In this document: positions 22,048-33,338 of the stretch, one piece after another
How the letters are laid out: each line of letters begins with the position of its first letter
Numbering within the stretch: position 1 is the stretch's first letter
DNA from: Ceratodon purpureus
Taxonomy: Eukaryota > Streptophyta > Bryopsida > Pseudoditrichales > Ditrichaceae
Direction of reading: 5' to 3'
NCBI GenBank assembly: GCA_014871385.1
Contig: CM026426.1
Location: 92,687,927 to 92,751,926, forward strand
DNA: 64,000 nt
Program-made: the position numbers and the translations under genes
The notes under the pieces: generated by a model
Seen by the model: only the letters and a program-made list of their open reading frames with translations
Database searches by the model: none
What the model was told of the DNA's origin: nothing

Positions 22048-24728
22048 TTCGGCACCCTTGACCCCTGTATGGATATTAAACGTTTCCCTCGCGACGTCAC
22101 CTACGCTGCATGATCACAACATTATAGAAGTTAACGACATACCGGAAACAAACGCAGGTCAATAGCCATCGCCTCCCTCACATATGTTCACGTCAATTAA
22201 TTAGAATTCTTCACAGTGCACATGCTTTCAGAAATTAACAGAGTTCTTTTTCGAAAACAATGAACTATATAGAAAGTTGACACCCACAAAGTGGATGCGG
22301 GCAACCGATCAAACCACAACTTCAAATGTGGAACGGAGGAAGTACTTACAGAGGTTGCGAAATCGAAGTCGATGACTCCCACCCAATTACTCGGCAAGAA
22401 AAACAAAACTTCTCGACATTCCCAGTGCACAACTCCAACCTATGACTCTAATAAGTGACGCACTACTTCAGCAGGAGCGCTGGACAAGAGCACTCGGACT
22501 CGCTCAAAGCAAACGGGGAAACAATTGAATCTTAAACCCAATTACGGTGTCCAAAAAAACAACGACCACAGCGAACTGAAGCCCTTCATCCAGAGAACAA
22601 ACTGAACGGGAGGGACTACAACAAATAGTATGAGTACCATGAGAGACAACGACAACAAAAGAAAGTGATCATGAATCGCAGCCCAGACAAGATCCACGAG
22701 AGACTGATTGAGAACGAGACAGTGTGAGGTTGAGTGGGACTGGTGCCAAGCGCATGATGAAATGGTGACGGGTTAAAACCCTACTAAAGTAGAGATGGGT
22801 ATTTCCGCCAGTTTAAGCCATTCAGCATATTTGGGATTGAGAAAACTGTGGGGATAAAACTTATACAAATAGAAGTTAGGTTGAAAATCACAAATCTGAT
22901 TTTTTAATATTCTTTTTGGAATTTATCAAATTTTCATGAATATTTGAAGTGCAACATTGTAGACCACTATTTCTGTGAGTAGGTATATGCAATACAAAGA
23001 TTCTTACATGGAGAACATGATAGGTTGTTATACAATCTGCTGAGTGTGGTAGTCAGGTGTTGTCTGCTCAGATATTGATGCACTGATAGGCCACGGAATT
23101 AGAATCCAGACAGGAATACCCATCTCTATCTTACCCAGATGTGATGGGCTGGGAAAGTGGTCACCTAGTACCTCATCCAGTCACCAATTACTAATTTAAT
23201 TTCTGATATGTGTGAACACGACATACATGAAACCCCATCAAATAAGTAGGAAGCGATGAGTCTGGGCCCAGTCCGTGTGAACAAGTTGCAGATTTTTACT
23301 CAAGGGGTCTTACACGAATACAGGGACCATTACAAAAAGTCAGGTGTGAAGGGGCCTTAAAGCTACTAAAACCGCTTAGGAGCGACGTTGCGGGACTCTG
23401 TAGGCTCCGGCCCCGGGTTTCAGAGTAACGGTGCGGATGCTCTCACAGAGAGGAGAGTTCATAGGAGACAAAGAGAGGTTGAGCCATAATTCAGAAGGAA
23501 AAGTTGGAAAGAGGCTTTGTTAAGTCTTCAAGAGCTGTCCTATGATTGCCATAAGAAAACTGGTGACTTCTCCATCAATTATCATAAAACTAGTGATTGA
23601 ATAGGTTTCGTAGAAGGATCAAAAAATTCAAAGCTTGAATTCTGTATTTTCTTGCGATGGACAGTGAATACTCTGATCCTGGTTTGATCCATCCAGTAGG
23701 TGGGTTTCAAACGCAGGCATTGCTCAGAGCCCGTGAAATGACAACGGCTGTGTCTTGCTAAGGTACAGTTACTTAATCTGAAACGTGAACTGGTCATGGA
23801 TGCATCCATATCTGCCGGTTACAGATGTGTGAATTCATCTAATAGATAGGTTTAACAAAAGCGGGGATTTATGAACTCTTTAAGTCCAGATTCCAATGGG
23901 CAATGTGGCCGTTGTTTTGAATCGATCATGATTCGAAAGATCTCATGATTACATACCAAGGCAAATAGAGGTCTTGAATCCCTACGGAAAAGTGTTGAAT
24001 GGCCTTCAAGAGTGAAGATTTATTCAGGACTTAAAAAAGCAAAGAATATTGAGATGATTTAGTCATGATCAAATTGCTGATGCGCCACGATGCTAACTTT
24101 GCTTGAAATCTTGAAGTACGGTGAGTAGTTTTGTACCACTACCACTAACCTAGGGGAACGAACATATACTTCATTCACGTTAGTCTCAGTGAGTCAAATC
24201 TTCTCCTTTCTTCATCTTCTTTCTTCGTCTTCTTCCTTGAGCCACAACTGAGTGTAACGAACAAATTCGTCCAATTTCAACCAGTGCCGTATTCACGGAT
24301 TTATGTCACAGATTCATCTCAGGAATCAATGGTTTGCCGATAGTCCCCATCAATTGTCAAAGTGGAGGAAATGAATAACCTAAGTCTGATTAAGAATTAT
24401 GAAATTATTCCACAGTTACGTCAACCGCATATCCATTCATCATATTTCCATGGTTAATCACCAACTTGATAACATTCTTCAGACACCCCCTTGGTCACTC
24501 TCTCAAAGACGTCTTTCTAACTATACCATATTTTCTATAGGCCTAAAAATTCAGCTGTAAGAGATGGCAGACTTTCTTGTAGGAACTCAGATGTGAATTT
24601 ACATATTTTGTTTTTCAACGCAGCACGACGAAGGTGAGGTCCGAACTACTGGAGAATGTTCTGAAGATCATTCGAATTAAAACAAGAACCAATCATGTAA
24701 TCCAGATACACATGCTGGAAATAAGTAA
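22048..24728. other. no gene recognised
   Basis: Includes the upstream side of the Harbinger 1 transposase and then AT-rich DNA. Short ORFs have no recognisable domains. No repeat array or RNA gene was seen. The PLAC8 promoter should lie near the right end, but no clear TATA box was found. Confidence 0.5.
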
Positions 24729-25352
24729 TTGTTGAGCATGTCGTACAATTTGAACAAAGACAAGTTTGAGGTAAGAAAGCGGCTGGCCAACTCATGGGAG
24801 ACACCCCTGAGCTGGACGTTCTGCTCGGCGCCCTTCTACTGCTGTTTCACCATGCTTTGCCCATGCTGCGCAGCCTACCAACAACGCGCCCGAGCGCTCC
24901 TATATAACTGGTCGCGTTACATCTGCTGCGCGGGCATGATGCCCTGCAGTGGCAGCCTGGGCGAGCGCAACTGTCCCCAGCTCTGCCTGGCGCTGGAGGT
25001 GACCTGCTGCTTCAGCATTGCAGTGCAGACTACCCGCATGTTGATTCAGGACGAGCTCCAACTCCGGAACTCTTTATGTGACAATTTCATTATTGGCGCT
25101 ATGGTGTGCTTGCAGTACCTGAACTGTGTCTGCGACCTGATAGCCTGTGTGGCCAGTTTTGCAGCCACCGAATCGGATGGCACCTTCGGCTGGCTCGGAG
25201 AAATGAGTGTCCTCATTGATCAAATCTCTCAGTCGTGCTATTGTGTTGTTTGCTCGTGTCTTCAGACACAGCAGCATGTTGAGCTCAATAAGAGGGATGG
25301 GGTGCTGCTTGTCAGAACTGCTCCTAATATTCAGAAAATGACCAGGACATGA
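24729..25352 (+). CDS. PLAC8-family cysteine-rich membrane protein
   Basis: An intact 207-residue ORF. The PLAC8 domain covers about residues 30-195: APFYCCFTMLCPCCAAYQQR is the Cys-rich N-terminal signature, followed by the plant-specific RALLYNWSRYICCAGMMPCSG, CPQLCLALEVTCCF and IQDELQLRNSLCDNFIIGAM, and ending VCSCLQTQQHVELNKRDG. This layout matches plant PLAC8 proteins of the plasma-membrane or vesicle type, some linked to cell size or metal transport; the role here is not predictable. Hydrophobic Cys-rich stretches near residues 33-48 and 120-140 could be membrane segments. No intron is needed, whereas plant relatives often have introns, so it may be a retrocopy. The start could be M1 or M4. 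It is the only intact, clearly recognised host gene in the window. Confidence 0.88.
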   Translation: MLSMSYNLNKDKFEVRKRLANSWETPLSWTFCSAPFYCCFTMLCPCCAAYQQRARALLYNWSRYICCAGMMPCSGSLGERNCPQLCLALEVTCCFSIAVQTTRMLIQDELQLRNSLCDNFIIGAMVCLQYLNCVCDLIACVASFAATESDGTFGWLGEMSVLIDQISQSCYCVVCSCLQTQQHVELNKRDGVLLVRTAPNIQKMTRT

Positions 25353-26894
25353 CATGCCGAGCATGTATGGTATATAATTTGTCTAGCAAAATGTTCTTAC
25401 ACTGCCAAAATGTTTGATACTCGTGGGACAGACCTAACTTTGCAAATTGTATGGTAATTAAAATCCATCCAAAATATACCCATTTTTAGAATGATTGTGT
25501 TCTGCAATCCATATACTGTGTTGATGAATATGGTGATTTAACGATACGAAATATTTTACTTAAACCTGTCAATAGTTGAACCCTAAACCACCAATGAATT
25601 GTAAATCCACCTCCAAGAAAATCCTCCTCTCTCTCCCTCCTTCCTCTTGCTTCGTTTCTCTTTGTCTCCCATCTGTAGAGACAAAGAGAGGTAATACACT
25701 CATCACCAAAATGACTAATAACTCACAAGCAACAAACGATCATCCTCACCAACCCAAATGAAGCACCAGTAACTCTTAATTAGAGATTAACAAAAGCCCA
25801 AGCTCAAAATCAGAGACACCCAACTGAAATCCACATCAGAGAAACAGAAATAGCTAACACAGTGATGTAGGGAAGTAGCTCAAGGTACCAATTTGAAGCT
25901 CCAGAGCCGGCTCTTTTAAACAGATTTTGATAGTTATGATTTTGATAGTCATGCGACGATGTCTGAAACATGACACTTTTTTAGAAACAGCCATCTTCGC
26001 ATGAAACAGCAAGTACAGCAGTTTTGTGACTGAAATCCGGACTGCTCAGGCTCTAGAAGGGCTTTGTGTATGAATTTCAGAATGGAGATTTGTGTTGTCA
26101 CAATGGTGTGCTCCTTGACTAATGTTATTTTTTGGGAAAATGTATGTGGAGGATATGTGGGGGATTGATTGTATTATCTTTATGGGCTGGATATGTTGTT
26201 GATGAGGTTTTATGAGTACCTTGAATGCGTACCATGTTTACAATCTGATTTAGTGGGTATATGTGATAATCTATTATCTGCTAAGAAACACATTGCTACT
26301 GCTCCTACACAGAATTGGTGCAGATGATCTTTGCTGGACACACTCTAATGAAGGATAGTTCTTCTTCTTTTGATAACCTCTAATTTCAAGATATCACTTA
26401 CAGGGTAACTGAACAAGGCCCTTGCGACGGGCCTCAAGAGTTTATATGCTGTGGGGATGGATCCCAAAAATCAGGCCCGATTGGGGGCTGGAAGGTCCCC
26501 AAATGAGGACCGCCTTCGGGCCGGCTCCAGGCTGTGTATAAACTCGACCTTAGAGTGGCAGGCAGAACGCAAACAATTCCGTTCACGGCGACTATGAGGA
26601 CGCAATGGTCTTGTCACATATATGTACCCAGAACATTTGGCTAGTAATTTCCCCACCTTCAGATCTTGGCTGAACCGTCATGTTCGGATGCTCCAATCTG
26701 AAGGATTCCCTGTCTGTCCGGAGTTGGCGGAGCTGCATTGCAGACCACATCATATTGCGTTCATGTGGGCATACGGGTGTCATAATAGGTAACCCCAAGT
26801 CCCGTGACAGTCATGTGACATTCAACTCAGGATTAGCATCGGTGGCTGCAGACAACTCTGTTGTCAACGTGGAAATACTAAAAGATATATATTA
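25353..26894. other. no gene recognised
   Basis: AT-rich DNA after the PLAC8 gene. A short plus-strand ORF at 26680-26898 overlaps the start of the next ORF and may be an upstream piece of it; it has no domain I know. Confidence 0.4.
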
Positions 26895-27416
26895 TTGATT
26901 TCGCATGGTAAACTCAATTGCATCGTGATGCAAGGGGACTGGATTAAGTCAAACGATCAAGGCAGGGCCTCCATACGGAAAGATAGTCTAGGATTTTGGA
27001 CCGTGCTATTCAATGCTCGAGAGCGAGGATCGCATGTGAACCCTTTCATTTCCTCCTTGAATAAATCCCAACTTTACTTCATGGACGACGGAATCCATGA
27101 GGGTTGGAAGGTTGTTCTCTGTCACGAGCCTAGAAGCCGCCGGGTGACAGAGGACAAGGATTCACCCGAGTTTGACAGAGCTGGCGAGTCCTTTCCTCTA
27201 CCAACCGGCTACCAAGCCGAAGACGACAATGACGTATGTAAGAAAGGATTTGCTGAAGTCAAAGACATAATTGTCGACACTGACTGTCTACGACTAGTGG
27301 ACGCCAAAGCTCGAGTCGTAGAGGAGGAGGCTTTCTTAGACGATGGTGCAGGCTTTCTTGGAAGAGGCTCTCTAATACGTCCACTGACTACAATGCTGCA
27401 GAGTTTGTCGGATTAA
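26895..27416 (+). CDS. unidentified 173-residue ORF
   Basis: An open frame of 173 codons in an otherwise AT-rich region. The product is hydrophilic and balanced in charge, with no signal peptide and no membrane segment. It contains GFWTVLFNARERGSHVNPF and HEGWKVVLCHEPRSRRV, followed by an acidic second half (VVEEEAFLDDGAGF). I recognise no family. It may be the 3' exon of a larger gene, with 26680-26898 as earlier sequence, or a decayed transposon ORF. Confidence 0.35.
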   Translation: MISHGKLNCIVMQGDWIKSNDQGRASIRKDSLGFWTVLFNARERGSHVNPFISSLNKSQLYFMDDGIHEGWKVVLCHEPRSRRVTEDKDSPEFDRAGESFPLPTGYQAEDDNDVCKKGFAEVKDIIVDTDCLRLVDAKARVVEEEAFLDDGAGFLGRGSLIRPLTTMLQSLSD

Positions 27417-29455
27417 ATTCATATGTGCCAGCTCCCAGTATGTATGACGTTTCACACACCTTACAGACTAAACTTAGATTTTCTACATGATTTTGTTACA
27501 TGTATCATCCCAGTCCAGTGGCCTAATTATACCTTATTGGATCGGATTTCTCATGAAACCACTCGACGGTGGAGAGTCGTGATTTTTTATTAAAGTGTCC
27601 TATTTTTTTCCAAATGTGTGCACTTCTCTTTGATAATTCTGATGACACTGGTCTCCTCGGTCAGTACTTGAATGATGCAGTCTGTAGTCATCATTTGCTT
27701 AAAACTGCAAGGTCTATTTTTATGTAATCCAAAGTCCATTTGATGAAGTAGTTGATTCTCTTTAAGTAAACAACACTTTTAGGGGCTGAGTTGGAATCAT
27801 ATGTTTATGTTGTTGAATTTTTTTATTAGAGAGTGCTTTTTATTATTATATTCCAATTCACAAAGGCAGAGAAGTAATTCATTGATCATAAGAAGATGCT
27901 GGTCCAATGTAGAGATCTAGAAGTGAATATAAGATTTTGGGCCAGATGCTCCTCTGTCAAATCAAACTTCTATAACTGCTTTATCTGAGTATGATTCAAG
28001 TTTTGCTACATGATTATTATGCCCAATTGGATTGTTCGTAAGACACAATCATTTTTCAAGGATTACATGTTGATTCAAAATATTTTGCGATGGACCAATA
28101 GAAGTTCCATCCATATTATTTTGTTTACTAAATAATTCATATTGTTTAAATCTGTGATTCATTTCGATACTAGAAAGAAGAAGGTATTGCTGATATGCCT
28201 ATGACTATGAGAATTTGATTCGAATTTTAAGTAATTCCTCGAGTTCGTATTTTAAAAGTATAGTAGGCGCGATTTATATTACATTACTGACGCTGGGATA
28301 TGGAAATCGTAAACGTAATGTTGCCTTGTTGCAGATCGTGGACCCTGACTGTGTATGGACCTTGTCACGGGATGGTTTGTGCAGCATAACAAATTCCATA
28401 TCACGTAAGAGTTCTCTTTTGAACACACTTTTGCCCCCTTTACACTTTGTGGTCCACATTTTGGGGTACCTTCGCGTTAGCACAGTAGTAAGAAAAAAAA
28501 CTCGAACGTGTTTTCATTACGGATTTTTGGTTCTGGTTTTTTTGGCTGGAGGGGCCACGTAAGCAAGGTGGCATGGATTATGCATTACCCATCGGAATGG
28601 ACCCCAACCTCCCCAGTAACAATCATGGATTGGAAATGACTGCAGTAAATTTGACAAGTGGGGGTAAACTGACAGTGCGTGCCTTGGTAGTGGAAACGGG
28701 CAGGGAGGGCAGTGTGGTTTCTTTTTTGGGCAGGAGGACCGAAACCTGACCGTCTCTCTCTCCTCTTCCAAACTGACCCCCCCTCCTCCTTCCTTCGCAA
28801 CGTCTCCTTGACACTTGTGCTCTCGGCGTTTTCTTCTTCACGTGTGCAGCATACGCGGATCCGACTCTCTCCATGTTGACGTCAAAACTTGTAGTTCTTT
28901 CGTCGCGTTAGTTGTATGCCCGATGTAGTTGAAGATCCTGGTTTGGATGCGTGATTCCATTCTCGGAGCTCGTTTCAATTTCGCGTGCGTTTGAGGAGCT
29001 CGCCATTGGAGAGGCGACAATCCGCTGCGGTGGATATATATGCCCACAGCATTTGCCCAGGTGCGTCTCCGTTCAACAACATTATGTTTTATTTTGCGAC
29101 TGTTCGCTTGTATGTTGTTATCCTTCAGATGCTCCGCTCTATGTTCCTATTCAGGTTCGAGGTGTCCACTTTCTAAATTCTAATGCATGTGCTGTTGTGG
29201 ACCAGGTAGGAGTTGCGAATTGCGCACCGGTGTTGTTGGTGCAACGTCGTGCACAGGCTACTGGTAAGCCTCTGGCCGCATATGTTAGCAGGAGCCAGGT
29301 AAGCTTCCTGTTGTCCTTGCTTATTGCCGATTGCACTCGATTTTGCCTTGCCTGGTTGTTAAAGGCTCTGTCATAGCTCCTCCGATCCTTCGTCATTCCC
29401 TTCTACGTAGGTTAGGGTTCTAGGTCTTTGAGTCGTCTCTGTCTAATCCTCTCAG
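27417..29455. other. no gene recognised
   Basis: AT-rich until about 28.5 kb, then more GC-rich DNA that is probably the 5' flank of Harbinger element 2. No terminal repeats were identified. Confidence 0.4.
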
Positions 29456-30653
29456 ATGGATCAGCATCTAAACCTTGAAAATGTCGCGTTCTTCTTGCCG
29501 TTCCTCGTTCTGCTCCTGCAGAACGTTGTGGACGGCATGTTCCGCCAAGAGTCAGATATTCCCCCCAACAAGGGAGATGTCTGCGTTGATGTGGACCAAG
29601 TCCATGAGACACTAGTCAGTATGAACACCATAGTGTCCTCTTTTCTGCACGACTTTCGTGTTGTTTATGCCACGACATTATTGGACCAAGAGCTCGGTTG
29701 GTGGGTGCTGCCATGGTCCACATCCTGGTTTTCAAGGTTTGTGTTACAGAAATACGATGATAACTGCTGGCTAGAAAACTTCAGAATGTGAAAGAGTGCA
29801 ATTTTCTCTTTAACTAATATCCTCAGGCCGTATATCGAGAGAAGTAACACACACTATCGACTAGCAATCCCTTTAATAGTGTGTGTGGCCTGTACGTTGT
29901 TCAAGTTATACCACAATGTCTCCCTCTTCATGTGCTCGGAGTTCTTCGCAATTGGGACTAGCACGGCGTCTGGAATTATTCGAGACGTTGTGAAAGCCAT
30001 CAATGACTAGCTCAGGCAGGAACTCTCATGGCCGCAAAGTAACCGGCTCCAATTGACGATGGCACAGTTTCGGGAATTCAGTGGACTCCCTAGGGTGGTT
30101 GGTGCGATAGATGGTACGCACTTCCACATATGTAAACCCAACCATTACCCCTGAAGACTATTTCTACTTTAAATTAGGAGGCTTCACCATGCAATGCCAA
30201 GCGGTTGTGGACCGGGATCGTAAGTTTATTGACATTTTAGTGGAGATGCCTGGCTCAACTAATGATGCCAGGCAACTAAGGCGTTCTTTTTTGTATCAAA
30301 AAGCTACTACAAGTGACCTCTTCAACCCAGCTGACTCCGTGGAAGGCTTTGTCCCGTACCTGATTGGGGTTAAAGGCTATTCCATTTTTCCATGGCTAAT
30401 CACTCCATACAGGGACATTCCCGGGGGGCGCAGAAGTGTACAGGAACTATAATTCAATCAAAGACTATTGAGGGCAAGGAGTGTTGTAGAGAATGCCTTT
30501 GATATTCTGAAACAAACTTTCAGGGAGCTCCACAGTGCGACTGATCTCCATGTTACCCTTTTGCCTGACGTAGTTGTATGTTGCTGCATTCTCCATAATT
30601 TACTTCTGGATCAAACATCTGATGAGGTAGACAGGCTCTTGGCCATGCTATAG
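29456..30653 (+). pseudogene. Harbinger 2 DDE transposase, broken
   Basis: Pieces in order are the N-terminal region (MDQHLNLENVAFFLPFL), TSWFSRFVLQKYDDNCW ending at a stop (29791), then RPYIERSNTHYRLAIPL in another frame, the first catalytic Asp (GAIDGTHFHI, about 30105), a frameshift close after it, the second Asp in EMPGSTNDARQLRRS (about 30.26 kb), and, after another stop (30452), the Glu in VVENAFDILKQTFREL (about 30.5 kb). The protein ends at 30653. Several stops and frameshifts make it non-functional. Confidence 0.88.
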
Positions 30654-31094
30654 AGACAGGGAATGGCTGCAGTTCACGATGACGACCCTATGCAGGAGCG
30701 GCCGGCAGAGGATGGGCCGCCCCCTGATCAGGTGCAGGGTGAAATGAAAAGGCGAAATCTTGCAGCTTTCCTTGTGCAGGATCGCCCACTTCTCTGATGG
30801 TTACTGAATGGTGGGCGGGAGGTGCTGCGCTGGTTCTGGCTGGTGGAGGGTTGGGATGGTGGGCGGGTAATCCAACCATGTATGCATCGCACGATTAAGT
30901 AAGGCCACGTAACTTATTGCATCCATGTATTTATTGCATAAATTGGTTCCTCTCTTTGAGGGAGAGTTGAGCCTCACAATACGTTTTTTTTGACGCACTA
31001 AAGGCGTCAAATCTGATAACTGTACTGTCTATGGACTAACGTGTGGACCGCATGTGCAAGGACAAAAACGGGTGAAAACAACAGCATGTAGAGC

Positions 31095-31109
31095 GGGGGG
31101 GGGGGGGGG
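31095..31109 (+). repeat. poly-G tract, 15 bp
   Basis: Fifteen consecutive G between the two convergent genes of Harbinger element 2, comparable to the poly-T in element 1. Confidence 0.9.
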
Positions 31110-31474
31110 AACAAGAGATTGACATCACGAGCACAGGGCTGCGGTGCATTATGGACGTTTGGTAGCATAGCGACATAGAAGACGGGTGGGAAGTAGAACT
31201 GGACTCTAGGTAAACATCAATAAACACTATAGATGTTAGTAGACTGTAATGTCAAAGCTACAAGCTTTGGAATACCTTGATCTTATGTAGACTAACGTGC
31301 TGGATTAATGTTGTGCAGGTACATTGTAGTCGTCATCTCTTGGCTCTTCATCAGGTGCACCTGCGTTAGAAGTTCCGGGTGCGGTAGATGGAGGTGCCAT
31401 GGGTGCCACTGTCTGCGTTATGGCGTTGGCCAAGCTCGCAAAGGCTTGCACAACCATACCCTGGTTGAGCAGGC

Positions 31475-32583
31475 TCATGCAAGTATGTTCTTGTGCAATT
31501 CAGAAATTTTTTCAAATGTCACTCTATCGCGCTCGCGCTTGTACTGCAACTGCTCTTCAAAATGGCAGGTTTGAACTTCAAGCTTCTCCCTCTCAGTATT
31601 TCTCTGTGTGGTATTGATTTCACTTAGCACTTGCACCATTTTCTTTGCTCTTTTTGTCACACCTTCAGCTAATGCACTCGAATCTGCACTCTTGCGCTTG
31701 CCATATCTTGTACTGCCAATAGTCCGTCTTAGTTCAGCAGCCGTTGACGTAGCTGTGGATGAGAGGATGTGTATTTCTTCAGGTCAACGTCCTTGTCGAG
31801 AGACAGGTGGGATTGCCCCCACCGGAGGTGAACCTGTAGCCGCTGCATTACCATTATGAGCTCTCGCTGCAGCTGCAATGACATGCTCGCCTTGGGCCGG
31901 TGAAGCGCCCAAGCCTGGGGATACATTAAGATTAATGGCATCCCCCTGCCGCCAAAGGAGACGCTGGGGGGTTCTAACAGTCCCCGTATCTGCCCCCGAA
32001 AATGCATGCAGGGAAGGGCTGTGAAAGCCTTCTTGTTGCATCGGCGCTGGCACTCCTCGGGCGCTCCTCGCAGAGGACACCACGGGTGACTCGGTTGAAT
32101 TCACGTGAATTGGTGAACCAACTCCTTCCCTTGCCCTTGGCCACATACCATCTGTCACCCCCTCATACCCATTGACTTCCAGGGCTGATTTCTCGGGAAT
32201 TGGCGCACGCATGCAAATACAATTGGAGCTCCACTTATATTTGCATGCGTCCCTGTCTCTTAGAACATCCCCTTCCCCCTTATCTGCATTGAGAACCATG
32301 GCTATTTTGCCCCACTTTTCAAGCTCGTGGCACATGAGCTCTCAGGGGTCTTCAACTGTCATGAGGTCGACGTACTGTTGACGCTTTGCCTCAATGAGGC
32401 TGAGAATCTCACACTTGGACTAGTTGGGGTCGCGCTCTTTCTTACTCGCTCTCCAGTATCATTCTCTCCATCCCGGCCCCTCCTGACCACCTTGGCCGGC
32501 GCCCTCCCTTGCTGCTGGCTACCGGAAGTATTGCTCTCTGGCATACAGAGAAATACATAGTCAGAATTTTTTTTTATTTTCAA
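31475..32583 (-). pseudogene. Harbinger 2 Myb/SANT-like accessory protein, broken
   Basis: On the minus strand near 32.43-32.25 kb the frame reads SKCEILSLIEAKRQQYVDLM, with a TAG just before it where element 1 has the Trp of its SANT region and a TGA a few codons after it, then ELEKWGKIAMVL and RDACKYKWS. A Pro/Ser/Gly-rich linker follows to 31784, and a coiled coil (KLEVQTCHFEEQLQYKRERD) ends at 31475. Order and spacing match the element 1 accessory protein. Confidence 0.75.
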
Positions 32584-33044
32584 TACTACTCTCTTAACTT
32601 GGGCATCGGAGGGGTGTTCTGTGTGTGTGCAGGTTGCGTGAGGACGGCAGGTGCCCCAGACGCATACAGGTAATTTCCTACAACCTAAGGAACAACATGG
32701 TCTTTTCTTCTAATTCTCCAGTTCAACTTTCTCATGGCCGGGAGATGTATTATGTACGTAGGTCCTCTCAATCTATAAGTGAAACAAAGTAAGCAGTAAA
32801 ACAAATGGTACCCTCTCGCAGCTGCGTTGCAAACGAGGGTGGAACTCACTGCACTATACATTCAGGTACTGTGTAGCACTCACTCTTAAGTTCCAAACTT
32901 CACATGAAAATGAAATTACTGGCAATGTAGGTAGACAGATGAACCTCACGGAGATGCGGGTGGGAGATTCAATCTAAGCAAAACCATGTCATAGCTTTCC
33001 AGTGAATGAATTGGAAAGAAAAAAAAAAACGCTCACGTGTGGCC
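32584..33044. other. no gene recognised
   Basis: Mixed-composition DNA between Harbinger element 2 and the MITE; probably includes the right end of the Harbinger element. Confidence 0.4.
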
Positions 33045-33052
33045 ATTGTAAC

Positions 33053-33330
33053 CAAGGTTGTCTAACGGACGGACATGGGCCAAATTTGGCGGACCGGATG
33101 GCACTTCGGACGAACGGACTGGTCGGTCCCCAATATTTATCGGACATAGCGGTCCGCTAGAAAGAAACTAATAAGTATATATCTTCAGTACGTGCAAGAT
33201 AATCTTCAAAATACGTAAGATTGGAACGCTCAATCGTGAGTTGACCAATAACAGACCGGACATGATCCTTAACGGACAGACATGCGGACCGGACGGATGG
33301 TCCGGGCCTTAGGTCCCGTGAACAACCCTG
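33053..33330. mobile_element. hAT-type MITE, 278 bp
   Basis: The element starts CAAGGTTGT and ends ACAACCCTG, imperfect inverted termini, and is flanked by an exact 8-bp duplication ATTGTAAC at 33045-33052 and 33331-33338. An 8-bp duplication with such short termini is the hAT signature. The subterminal 100 bp on each side are packed with CGGAC/GTCCG words (for example ACGGACGGAC on the left, GGACCGGACGG on the right), which resemble transposase-binding subterminal repeats. It has no coding capacity. Its termini were not matched to the hAT gene at 4.9-7.4 kb. Confidence 0.92.
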
Positions 33331-33338
33331 ATTGTAAC

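Larger units (their letters stand above)
29456..32583. mobile_element. PIF/Harbinger element 2, same convergent layout as element 1
   Basis: The transposase is on the plus strand (29.46-30.65 kb) and the Myb/SANT accessory gene on the minus strand (32.58-31.48 kb). Both are degenerate. The two transposases and accessory proteins are clearly related to those of element 1 but diverged. Ends were not found. Confidence 0.82.

Noticed and set aside
28951..29376. 141-codon plus-strand ORF before Harbinger 2 as a gene
   Set aside because: No domain, Cys-rich by chance, contains splice-like motifs but no consistent model; probably leader or flank of the transposase gene.
31095..31109. Poly-G next to Harbinger 2 as a retroelement polypurine tract
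   Set aside because: No LTR, PBS or pol sequence nearby; treated as a simple repeat.
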